Of a stretch of DNA of 64,000 nucleotides, positions 46,095-55,246 are shown in pieces. Numbering within the stretch: position 1 is the stretch's first letter; each line of letters opens with the position of its first letter. The notes under the pieces are model-generated. The model searched no databases. It saw only the letters and a program-made list of their open reading frames with translations, and had not been told where the DNA came from. Made by a program: the position numbers and the translations under genes. Source of the stretch: Adhaeribacter aerolatus (GTDB taxonomy: Bacteria; Bacteroidota; Bacteroidia; Cytophagales; Hymenobacteraceae); contig NZ_BJYS01000004.1 of assembly GCF_007991635.1 (NCBI RefSeq), positions 124,001 through 188,000 of the forward strand. Direction: 5' to 3'.

Positions 46095-49022
46095 TTAAAA
46101 TAACGCTTTAACGCCTACATTATAAAAGCGTGATTGAGGCGCACTACCAACATTCATCTCCATAATTTCCCGCTCCTTGGCCACCGTAAGTAAATTAAAG
46201 CCATTCACGTAAATCCCCATTTCCTGAATAAATGATTTCCCAAATAGGTTTTGCGGCAAATCATACGAGATTTGAATTTTTGCCAAATCAAACCGGTTGT
46301 TTTTATACATCCAGAAATCAGAACTTCTGAAATTATTATCGGCACTTAAGGTTGTTAACCGCGGATAGGTGGCAGTATTTTTGGTTTCTTCCGTCCATCG
46401 GTTACGGGCTACCTCCGAATACTTACTTTCTCCGGCTACCCGGAAGTAAGAACTGTTTTTCATACCATTTGCGCCGTAACGACTCAGGCCTAAGGCAAAA
46501 AAGGTAAAGTTTTGCCACTTAGCGGTTAGGTTGAGGCCCATGGTAAGCGGAGAACCGTACATGCCGTTTCTTCCCAGGTAAACCTCGTCTTGCGCATTAA
46601 TAAGACCATCGCCGTTTTGATCCAGGTATTTAATATCACCTGGTTTTACCTGACCGAAAGTCTGGGTAGGGGCATTATTTATATCATCCTGGCTCATGAA
46701 GAACCCATCACTCTTTAACCCCCAAATAGCATCCAGCGGCCTTCCTGCTCTATTCTGATAATCGTCTTCGTACATTTCGGCACGCTTCAGCGCTTTGGTT
46801 TCGTAGTAGGTTCCTACCAATCCTAAAGTCCAGGCTACCCGCCCAATATTTTTGTTCAGATTTAAATTAAAATCAAAGCCTAGGCGCTGATCATCGTTGT
46901 AGTTTACATAGGGAATAAAGGAAGCATTAGGAAAACCGGTAGAAAAGTAAGTTGGATATAAAACAGAGGCCTGCACCACATTACCCGTTACTTTGTTAGC
47001 AAAAACCGAACCTTCAAACGTGAGCAAATTTTTAAATAAAGATGCTTTAATACCCACGTTTACCTCATCTCGTTTGGCAAAAGTAAGATTAGGATTTTCG
47101 CCTCTTCTGGAATCGGTAGTTCTGTTAAGAACCCCGTCCCGCCAACTGTACCAAGCCCCGTCGGTTTGGGTGTAAATACTGGTATATAAATAATAATCCG
47201 GAATATTCAGGTCGGTATGCAATCTGCCGGCCGATACCGAAAGTTTTAGGTTATCTACTACAGATGAATTCTGCAGGAAATTCTCCTCACTCAGGCGCCA
47301 GCCCAGCGACACGGTGGGAGAAAAAGCCTGTCGGTTAGCTTCTGGCAATCTGGCAGAATGTACCACTGCCCCATTAAAATCGGCATAATATTTATTCTGA
47401 AAATTGTAGCCCAGGTGTAGCCCCAGGTTTGCATTACTGATTTTGTGATAAGCGCCCGAATTAGATTGCTGGTAACCGTTGGCTAATAGCAATGCAGAAA
47501 AATTATGCTTATTATTTATTGAATTCTGGTAATTTAATTGGCCCGATAATGCCAGGGTTTGCCGGTACGTAGAACCCGAAATATTTAAATTTCCGGATCT
47601 GATATCGGTACCATATTGGGTTAAGCTGGAAATCTGGTCGGTACCGGCATAATTATTCCAGGCAGCCTCAAATACCGCATAATTATTATTAAACGATTGG
47701 GTATAGGTAGTGGCGTAATCAACCCCAAAAGTAGATTCAAAAGTTAATCCGCGCAGCACATGGTTTAAATTGGCTCCTACCCCCGTGTTAAACTGAAACT
47801 GACGGCTGGTAACCTGGGAGTTACCGCCGGCGTAAATGGCGGCAAACGGATTGGTTTGATCTAGTTGGGTACCTCCCAGAATATATTGACCATTTATCAG
47901 GTTTTTGGTATTATTTATTTTCTGCCACGAAGCTTCATCACTTTCCTCAATAAAGCTTACCGGAATGAGGGGAGCAAACCGGTTTGGGCGGAGCGTGGCG
48001 GCATTTTGCCAATAATCGGTGTTTACGCCCCGCTGGTTATTGTAAATAGCGGCGGCATCAACTTTGGCGTAAATATTTTCATTTATCGTAACATCTACAT
48101 TTCCGCGCACATTTAACCGGTCGGATGTATTATTGTTTTTTGCCTCACCAAAGTTTAACAAAGAGCCGGCTGAATTATACCCAATGTTGGTGTAATAGCG
48201 GGCCAGCTTGTTACCTCCGGAAATCTCTACGGTACCATCATACCGATTATAGGTTTTTTTCAAATATTCGGATGAATAATAATCTACATTCGGATACCGG
48301 TAAGGATTTAACCCGGCAGCATGGTTATAAATGGCCGCATCGGAATATAAATTGCCTAAACCATCGTTCCGGCGGGCTTCATTATAAAGCGTCATGTATT
48401 CGGCTGAACCCAGGTACTTGGGAACGCTTTTAGGAACAAATATTCCCGCATTTACCCGGGCTTTGATTTTCAGGTCCTGGGCCTCTCCTCTTTTGGTAGT
48501 AATAAATATTACCCCTTTAGCAGCCCGGCTGCCGTAAAGCGCTACCGCCGAAACACCTTTCAGAAAAGTTATTTGTTCTATTTCGGTTGGCATTACGCTA
48601 CCAGGTTCACGCGGTATGCCGTCTACCAACACTAAATTACCATCCATGCCCCAAATATTGCCATGATAACCATTGGCCAAACCCTCCATGTTCTCCAAGG
48701 CATTAATGGAATAGTTTCTTTCCAGCATTTCCGCTACGTTAACAGCCGTAACATCTCCCGGTAAATTTCTTTTATCTACTTTCCGAAACGCTACTTGTAC
48801 CGGAATTAAATCTTTATTTAAATCCGTGGTAATTAAAGAATCCGAAACTATCTTTTTGCTACTTTCCTGCTTCTTGCTGGCTACAACCTGGGCCCGGGGC
48901 TTTTTTTCAGCATTCCGGGCAATGGCCTTTGCAGAAACCATACTGGTTGTCTGGGCATTCAGTACCACGGGCACCACCGTGATTAGAGCGCCTAATACTA
49001 TTTTTTTATATATGTATTTCAT
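46095..49022 (-). CDS. xusC: SusC-family TonB-dependent transporter lacking the N-terminal regulatory domain (second pair)
   Basis: 975 residues. A signal peptide ends near NAQ (about 24). Instead of the usual carboxypeptidase-like domain with its SLVGATV pattern there is an unstructured, lysine-rich stretch of about 45 residues, then a plug with GNLVLVDGIPREPGSV and FLKGVSAVALYGSRAAKGVIFITTKRG-type motif, and a barrel ending in FYNVGVKALF. It imports xylan oligosaccharides across the outer membrane with its SusD. It follows the first SusD by 47 nt. The shorter N-terminus distinguishes it from the SusC at 50980-54213 and may change coupling to TonB. Confidence 0.92.
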   Translation of the reverse strand: MKYIYKKIVLGALITVVPVVLNAQTTSMVSAKAIARNAEKKPRAQVVASKKQESSKKIVSDSLITTDLNKDLIPVQVAFRKVDKRNLPGDVTAVNVAEMLERNYSINALENMEGLANGYHGNIWGMDGNLVLVDGIPREPGSVMPTEIEQITFLKGVSAVALYGSRAAKGVIFITTKRGEAQDLKIKARVNAGIFVPKSVPKYLGSAEYMTLYNEARRNDGLGNLYSDAAIYNHAAGLNPYRYPNVDYYSSEYLKKTYNRYDGTVEISGGNKLARYYTNIGYNSAGSLLNFGEAKNNNTSDRLNVRGNVDVTINENIYAKVDAAAIYNNQRGVNTDYWQNAATLRPNRFAPLIPVSFIEESDEASWQKINNTKNLINGQYILGGTQLDQTNPFAAIYAGGNSQVTSRQFQFNTGVGANLNHVLRGLTFESTFGVDYATTYTQSFNNNYAVFEAAWNNYAGTDQISSLTQYGTDIRSGNLNISGSTYRQTLALSGQLNYQNSINNKHNFSALLLANGYQQSNSGAYHKISNANLGLHLGYNFQNKYYADFNGAVVHSARLPEANRQAFSPTVSLGWRLSEENFLQNSSVVDNLKLSVSAGRLHTDLNIPDYYLYTSIYTQTDGAWYSWRDGVLNRTTDSRRGENPNLTFAKRDEVNVGIKASLFKNLLTFEGSVFANKVTGNVVQASVLYPTYFSTGFPNASFIPYVNYNDDQRLGFDFNLNLNKNIGRVAWTLGLVGTYYETKALKRAEMYEDDYQNRAGRPLDAIWGLKSDGFFMSQDDINNAPTQTFGQVKPGDIKYLDQNGDGLINAQDEVYLGRNGMYGSPLTMGLNLTAKWQNFTFFALGLSRYGANGMKNSSYFRVAGESKYSEVARNRWTEETKNTATYPRLTTLSADNNFRSSDFWMYKNNRFDLAKIQISYDLPQNLFGKSFIQEMGIYVNGFNLLTVAKEREIMEMNVGSAPQSRFYNVGVKALF

Positions 49023-49069
49023 TAATTCAGTTCAGTTTTAAACTTTATAGGATGGGATTAAAGTTGGTT

Positions 49070-50968
49070 TTACCAACCTGGGTTCTGGCTAAATTCCAGG
49101 TACATGTTTACATCCGCATTTTTCAGGGGTAACCAATAGTGCTTTTCCGTAAACCGGCGTTCTAATATTACCACTTCCCGCAGGTTGGCTACCCGGTTTT
49201 GCTTAGGATCGGTAGTATTAAAAGTACCTACCCGGTCAAATTCTATTGATTTTTTGAGGGTATAAGGGCTTTGGATTAGCAGCAGCCACCGGCGTAAGTC
49301 ATTAAACCGGTGCCCTTCAAAAGAGAGCTCTACCGCGCGTTCTCTTCTTAGTTCCTCCATAAAGGCCTCTAAAGAGCCTTGATACTTAGCCGCAATACGT
49401 CCAACTCCAGCCCGGTCACGGATTACATTTAAAGCCTCTACCGCGTTTTTAGTAAAACTGGAAGATTTACCGGTCGGGTCGTTAAAACCTTGAGCCGCTG
49501 CTTCGGCATACATAATATATATATCGGCCAAGCGCATGTAAGGAATTTTAATGTGTAAGCTGTTACCGTAATCAAATCCACCATCGTACCGGTTAGCCTT
49601 CAGGGGAATAAATTTGTAATTCAAATACCCGGTGCGGCTACCCGAATTCACGTTCCGGTAATTACCGCTGGTGAACAGGTTGGCATAGCGAATACTCTGA
49701 TCTACGTTGGCCGGCAAGCTGCCCTGCACTACTTTAACCCCATCGTATACAATATCATTATAGAAACGTGGGTCACGGCCTCGCCAAGGATATTCCGGAT
49801 CATAACCCGACTCTGCGTCTGGTTTGGTAATATCCGGAATGGGTAATCCGTTGGCCATGCCATAATTATTTACATAATTAGAAGTAGGCAAAAATTTGAC
49901 TGTTTCATCGGTTAAATGCGGAGATGGCTGGTATTGTTTAGAAGTGTTCCAGTTGGAGTTGTTTGCCCCCCAGGTAGGAGCCCGGAAGATAGCTTCGGTA
50001 CTGCCCGGCATTAACCAGTTTTGGCCTTGCGTGTAAAAGTTACTGGAATAATTAGCAAAAGGAACCAGGGCATACTGCGTTTGGCCACTTTCTACCAAAG
50101 TCAATAATTCGCCAAATGCTTCAGCGGCTTTTTTGCTAAGTTCCTGGTTATAAGTAATACTTCCGGTTGATACTTTATTCATTAAGGGGCTGCCGGCCCA
50201 GAGATAATTTTTGCCCAGGTAGCCCAAAGCCATTATTTTATTAATGCGCAAGGAGTTTTTACCCAGGGTTCTTCTGCCGGCTGTGGTATTGTCCCAGTTA
50301 ATGGGCAATAAATCGGCTGCTTCTCTAAAATCCTGAGCTGCTCTTTCGGCAGATTCGTGATAACTTAACCGGGGTAATCGTAACGGCTGGTCGGAAGGAA
50401 GTACCTTATCTATATAAGGCAGTCCGCCAAAGTACTGCATAAACTGAAAATGGAACCAGGCCCGGAAGAAAAGCAATTGACCTTTAATCAGTTTTTTCTC
50501 TTCCTCTGTGGCATCCGTCATTTTATCCAGATTTTCCAGGCCCATATTGGCTTTCCGGATGCCGTACCAGCCTAAGGGCCATAATCTTTTTTGCATCCGG
50601 TCGGTTGATCCCGGATTGGCAGCCGCTCCATTACCATCCATCCAGCCAGCGCCCCAGCCGTCAAACTGTTGCTGCCAGCCCCAAAAATCGCCGTTATCAA
50701 TTTTAATTATATAGTGAAAAGTTTGCGCCGTGGATTGTATTTCGTCCTCGCCCCAGTTCCACGAATTTGTCCAGTAGGCATTGGTAAAATCCGGAACGCA
50801 ATGGTAAAGCTCTTCGGTAAAGCCTTGAAAGTTAACAAAGTTCCTAAAAGCATCCTCCGGCGATACTACCGATTCAGGGGTTCTTTCCAGGTAATCTTCG
50901 CAAGCGGATAATAAAATTAAACTCAATGCAAGGCAACCCTTACAAATTATATTTATAATTTTTTTCAT
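49070..50968 (-). CDS. xusB: SusD-family outer-membrane lipoprotein (first pair)
   Basis: 632 residues, lipobox LLSAC with Cys23, followed by EDYLERTPES, a standard SusD opening. It has the helical SusD/RagB core and the C-terminal RRERAVELSFEGHRFNDLRRW motif, ending FSQNPGW as is typical. Partner of the SusC at 50980-54213, from which it is separated by 11 nt. It binds xylan fragments at the cell surface and closes over the transporter. Confidence 0.93.
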   Translation of the reverse strand: MKKIINIICKGCLALSLILLSACEDYLERTPESVVSPEDAFRNFVNFQGFTEELYHCVPDFTNAYWTNSWNWGEDEIQSTAQTFHYIIKIDNGDFWGWQQQFDGWGAGWMDGNGAAANPGSTDRMQKRLWPLGWYGIRKANMGLENLDKMTDATEEEKKLIKGQLLFFRAWFHFQFMQYFGGLPYIDKVLPSDQPLRLPRLSYHESAERAAQDFREAADLLPINWDNTTAGRRTLGKNSLRINKIMALGYLGKNYLWAGSPLMNKVSTGSITYNQELSKKAAEAFGELLTLVESGQTQYALVPFANYSSNFYTQGQNWLMPGSTEAIFRAPTWGANNSNWNTSKQYQPSPHLTDETVKFLPTSNYVNNYGMANGLPIPDITKPDAESGYDPEYPWRGRDPRFYNDIVYDGVKVVQGSLPANVDQSIRYANLFTSGNYRNVNSGSRTGYLNYKFIPLKANRYDGGFDYGNSLHIKIPYMRLADIYIMYAEAAAQGFNDPTGKSSSFTKNAVEALNVIRDRAGVGRIAAKYQGSLEAFMEELRRERAVELSFEGHRFNDLRRWLLLIQSPYTLKKSIEFDRVGTFNTTDPKQNRVANLREVVILERRFTEKHYWLPLKNADVNMYLEFSQNPGW

Positions 50969-50979
50969 GAGAATTCAGC

Positions 50980-53900
50980 TTAAAAAGTAATATTAGCCCC
51001 GATGTTGTACCTTTTTACCGTAGGGTAAGCTCCTTGGGAGGCCCAGCCGGTACCCGCAAAATTAGATTCCCGGTCATCCGGCATTTTGGTCCATAACAGC
51101 AGGTTATTTCCGTTCACAAAAAGCCGAATATTATTCAGTCCGAATCTTTTTAAAGATTTAGATTCTAAGGTGTAAGCCAGCTCGGCATTTTTCAGACGGA
51201 TATAAGAACCATCATAAAAATATTGACTGCCCCGGTAATATTCGGCGGGCGTGGTTAGCCAACGCGGCATTGGAGTATCGGCATTGGGATTATCTTTCGA
51301 CCAGATACTGCCTTGCTCATACACCACATTGTTTTGAGAACCCAAACTGTTAAACACTACCTGGCGGGTTACATTATTTACGCCGTAGAATTGCACAAAG
51401 CCGCTAAACCCTTTCCAGTCTAAGCCCACCGTAGTATTATAGGTGTTTTGCGGATTTCCGGAATATTCGAAAGGAACATTATCGCGGGAGTCAATTACCC
51501 CGTCGCCGTTATAATCAATGAGGTGGTAATTCCCCGGTATTTTCCAGGCATCATTCTGGTTATGCATGGTACTGGCATACAGTTCATCCCAAGTATTGTA
51601 ATAGCCTTGGCTCACATAAGTATAAGCTTGTCCCAATTGCTTGTCTGCTCTTTTCTGATAATCAGGGAGAAGTTCCGGGTCATCGGCAAAAAGCACTTTA
51701 TTTATGGCGTGGGTCATATTGGCATTAGACCATAGGCGGATGCCATTTGCGAAGGAGTGGTTGAAGTTAAGTTCAAATTCATAACCTTTGTTTTTTACTC
51801 TTCCTAAGTTGGCAACCGGAGCCCGTGTTCCGTAATAAGAAGGTACCGCACGGTTATTTCCAGGCAGGAGAATATCGGTACGTTCGTCGTTAAAATAATC
51901 TACGCTACCTCTTAGCAATCCTTTAAATAATTCAAAGTCGAGACCAATGTTTGCTTTGGTTACCACTTCCCAATGCACATCCGGGTTTCCAACCGTAGAT
52001 TCCCGGTACCAAGTATAAGGGCTATTCTCGCCACCCTCACCCACTACACCAAACCGTCCCGCGCCGCCATATGCCCAATTAGACATGAAAATGAATCGCT
52101 CATTAATATTGTCATCTCCGATTTGCCCGTAGTTACCTCTGATTTTCAGATAGTTCAGAAAGGTGATTGGTTTCATAAAGTTTTCTTCGGAGAGCATCCA
52201 ACCAAGGCCGGCCGATTGAAAGAAGGCAAAACGGTTTTCCTTATTGAATTTTTCTGAACCGGTATAAGCCCCGTTGTATTCCAGCATGTATTTGCCGGCA
52301 TAATTGTAAGTAGCCCGGTACACCCAGTCTTCCCGAACCCGGGGAATTTCACTTCCGGTAGCAGTTTCATTGCGGTTAACCAGACCCAGGGTGGTAATAT
52401 TATGCTTTTGCCCCAGGGTAACGCCATAGTTTAATTGTGCCTGGTAAAAAAGCCGGCGAGCCGTAGCACCATTATCAATTGCTCCCGGAGCGGTGGTCCA
52501 GGCTACTGCTTCCTGAAAATCAAACCGGTTACTGGTATCAAATGCCTGCCGGTATACTTCCTGGCCGGTTTCCGGATAAATGTATTTTTCCTGGGCGGTG
52601 TTGTTAGCATCATTAATACCTCTTCCGGTTTCTACAAATACATTATCAAAAGCAATGGTGCCGGCAAATTTCAGGCCTTTAACCAACTTGTCTAATTTCT
52701 GTTCCAGGGTAAAATCAGTATTCAGGCGGGTATTGGTTATATATTCAATACCACTAATTCCCACGGTCCGCATCGAATTTTCGGCTCTACTGATCAAAGG
52801 TGCATAATACCCCCACGAACCATCTGAATATTGCGGATAAAAGGCATCCGGGGCATTACTGTAGGCAGCAGCCCACATATAAAATTCGTTAGCCCTGGCC
52901 ATTGGTTTTTTTGACACCCCGTACGAACCGGAAAGGTTGCTTTTTAAAACCGTGGTAGGCGTTAACTGAAAATCCAGGTTACTTCGCACGTTCATGCGGT
53001 TAAAACCATAACCACCTTCGTACCCGCGGTGATTGTCATACACCCTGAAAAGGTCTTTTTCCTGCAGAAAATCGGCACTGGTAAAATACTTTACCAATTT
53101 GGTACCGCCACTGATATTCAGGCTGGCATTATAAGCCATGGCGTGATCCTTAAATAATTCTTTCTGCCAGTCTATATTCGGATATCTTTCTCTTTCTGCC
53201 TGATCGGCCGGATTGCGGTATTTTTCAATGATGGCTTGAGGCACATAACTGGTCCAAGCTTCTGGCCGGAGCGACAATTCGTTTTCTATGGCCTGGTTGC
53301 GAATTTGGTAAGTATCGTAAGCATCCATTTTACCAGGCAATTTAGAAGGCGTTTTTACGGTGGTTTGCACCCTTGCCCGAATTAAAGCTCTACCTTCAAC
53401 ACCTCTTTTGGTGGTAATCAGAATAACACCGTTTGCTCCGCGTACGCCATATACCGCGGTAGCGGAAGCATCTTTTAATACAGATACTGACTCCACTGAA
53501 CTAATATCCACGCTATTCATGGGCCGTTCAATACCATCCACCAGAATTAGCGGCGAAGAGTTATTCCAGGTACTGCTACCACGAATCAAAATCCTAGGAT
53601 CTTCTTCTCCGGGCATACCTGTACTAGAGGTAGTAATTACTCCCGGTACATTACCGGTTAAGGCAGCTCCAATACTTTGTACACCGCCGGCCCGTTCCAA
53701 CACTGCACCTTTGGTTTGCGTAATGGCCGCAATTACACTTTCTTTCTTCTGTTCCCCATAGCCTACTACCACCACTTCTTCCAATGTTTTAACATCGGCT
53801 GAAAGGGTAACATTAATCCGCGTCTGGTTTGTAACAGCTACTTCTTTAGTAACATAGCCTATAAAACTAAAAACCAATATTGCATTCGGGGATGATAGAT

Positions 53901-54213
53901 TTAGGGTATAGTTTCCGTTTGTATCGGTAGTGGTGCCAATATTTGTACCTTTTACAAATACGGTTACACCAGGTGCACCCTGATTATCATCACTTAATGT
54001 TACCTTTCCAGTAATTACTTTATCCTGCCAGGGAGCAGTTTGCTTATCAACCTGAAGCTCCAGTTTTTCAGGTGGAAGGTTGATTTCAGAAGTGCTTTTA
54101 GGTTGAAAATGTGTAACAGATGCCTGTGCTACTCCAACTAAAAAACACTGAACAGAAATTCCTATAAATGCATATTTGACCCTATGCAGGTTTTGTGGTA
54201 GAAATTTTTTCAT
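50980..54213 (-). CDS. xusA: SusC-family TonB-dependent transporter (first pair)
   Basis: 1077 residues. After the signal peptide (to about 32) comes a CarboxypepD_reg-like domain (about 65-140: ITGKVTLSDDNQGAPGVTVFVKG), a TonB-box-like EEVVVVGYG, a plug with LILVDGIERPM and SVLKDASATAVYGVRGANG, and a 22-strand-type barrel ending RYNIGANITF. It is the first gene of the xus core and imports xylooligosaccharides. Transcription is probably controlled from the repeat array and -7 box at 54703-54811, giving a leader of about 480 nt. The divergent hybrid regulator is the obvious activator. Confidence 0.94.
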   Translation of the reverse strand: MKKFLPQNLHRVKYAFIGISVQCFLVGVAQASVTHFQPKSTSEINLPPEKLELQVDKQTAPWQDKVITGKVTLSDDNQGAPGVTVFVKGTNIGTTTDTNGNYTLNLSSPNAILVFSFIGYVTKEVAVTNQTRINVTLSADVKTLEEVVVVGYGEQKKESVIAAITQTKGAVLERAGGVQSIGAALTGNVPGVITTSSTGMPGEEDPRILIRGSSTWNNSSPLILVDGIERPMNSVDISSVESVSVLKDASATAVYGVRGANGVILITTKRGVEGRALIRARVQTTVKTPSKLPGKMDAYDTYQIRNQAIENELSLRPEAWTSYVPQAIIEKYRNPADQAERERYPNIDWQKELFKDHAMAYNASLNISGGTKLVKYFTSADFLQEKDLFRVYDNHRGYEGGYGFNRMNVRSNLDFQLTPTTVLKSNLSGSYGVSKKPMARANEFYMWAAAYSNAPDAFYPQYSDGSWGYYAPLISRAENSMRTVGISGIEYITNTRLNTDFTLEQKLDKLVKGLKFAGTIAFDNVFVETGRGINDANNTAQEKYIYPETGQEVYRQAFDTSNRFDFQEAVAWTTAPGAIDNGATARRLFYQAQLNYGVTLGQKHNITTLGLVNRNETATGSEIPRVREDWVYRATYNYAGKYMLEYNGAYTGSEKFNKENRFAFFQSAGLGWMLSEENFMKPITFLNYLKIRGNYGQIGDDNINERFIFMSNWAYGGAGRFGVVGEGGENSPYTWYRESTVGNPDVHWEVVTKANIGLDFELFKGLLRGSVDYFNDERTDILLPGNNRAVPSYYGTRAPVANLGRVKNKGYEFELNFNHSFANGIRLWSNANMTHAINKVLFADDPELLPDYQKRADKQLGQAYTYVSQGYYNTWDELYASTMHNQNDAWKIPGNYHLIDYNGDGVIDSRDNVPFEYSGNPQNTYNTTVGLDWKGFSGFVQFYGVNNVTRQVVFNSLGSQNNVVYEQGSIWSKDNPNADTPMPRWLTTPAEYYRGSQYFYDGSYIRLKNAELAYTLESKSLKRFGLNNIRLFVNGNNLLLWTKMPDDRESNFAGTGWASQGAYPTVKRYNIGANITF

Positions 54214-54702
54214 GTTATAACTGATTGATTTAAACTATTTGAATGGTTCTGTTCTCTGCTTCAACTGATAAATAGAAGTTGAACTTCAAAACGAAGTAAA
54301 AAAACAGTGCCCAAATATGATTTTGGATATATCCTAACGCTTATTGATTTTCATTAAAAATTTAATTTATCTTAGAAAATATTATTGCTCTTTCAATTAT
54401 TTCCATAGCTCATTCGTTGTATCTGCTATGGGCATTAGTTAAGCCTTCAAAATTGGCCTTAATACACCTTTTTGCGGGTCAGCACACCTTTCTTTTGCAT
54501 AATCAACCATTTAATTCTTTGCCTCAAGTGCTGTAAGGAGCGAATAATGGTTACTATTACCTGGTATATCTAAAGCAATGCTTTGGCCAGATCTAGAAAA
54601 CTATTGCTGTTAAGCCTACCTGGAAACTCCTCTAAAATTATTTTTATTCAAAAAGACACTTAATCAAAAAGCCATGGAATAGCCTGGAAATTTTATCAGG
54701 AT

Positions 54703-54710
54703 CAAATGTA
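54703..54710 (-). promoter_or_regulatory. Candidate -7 box of the xus core operon
   Basis: TACATTTG on the minus strand, an exact TAnnTTTG match. No TTG is seen at -33, as expected for an activator-dependent promoter. The nearest of four 21-bp-spaced repeats ends 30 nt upstream of it. The rest of the 54214-55246 gap shows no other exact match facing xusA. Confidence 0.55.
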
Positions 54711-54740
54711 AATTATAATTAGCTAAGACCTAAATGGGCG

Positions 54741-54811
54741 TATTACAAGTGTTTTACACCATGTTACATGCAAACTAGTTATTGTTACATATATTTATTC
54801 CCTTGTAACAT
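54741..54811. promoter_or_regulatory. Four operator-like repeats with an exact 21-bp period
   Basis: TATTACAA (54741), TGTTACAT (54762), TGTTACAT (54783) and TGTAACAT (54804) start exactly 21 nt apart, that is two helical turns, so all four would face the same side of the DNA. They lie between the divergent hybrid regulator and xusA, just upstream of a TACATTTG -7 box. Direct repeats in phase are typical AraC-family binding sites, and the regulator at 55247 has an AraC-type DNA-binding domain. The second and third copies are identical; the first is the weakest. Confidence 0.7.
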
Positions 54812-55246
54812 ATTGGTCAAATTTCAATGTATAAGGAGTTTTCTGTAGCTTAAGGAAAATTGATCCAAAAGAATTTTACCAAATACTCAGCCTTCTTCAG
54901 ATAGAACCTTTTAATTGTTAGCTTAACACTTACATTTAAAACCATTAAAAATCAAGCAGGCCTATTGCCGCAATTTTCTAGAATTAACAGTTATTTTTAA
55001 ATTCAACAGTAAGGGTTGTACTACTGGTTAGAGGGTCAAAAGATGAAAGGTATAGCAGGTTTAAAATCTTTATCCGACTAAGGTTAATAAACCGGTTCTT
55101 GAGCCAACCTGGAATATGGAACAAGTGCTCCGAACATAGCTTAATATAGAATTGTTATAATCGGGTTAATTGTATAAGTTTATAATCCTGAAAAGGTAAA
55201 AAAGGATTAAGTGTTTGGATATAAACTATTCTGGAAAAAGGGTTAG

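Noticed and set aside
54741-54811. Possible CRISPR-like array (regular spacing)
   Set aside because: Repeat units are only 8 nt with 13-nt gaps, far too short for CRISPR, and there are no cas genes. A protein-binding array explains it better.
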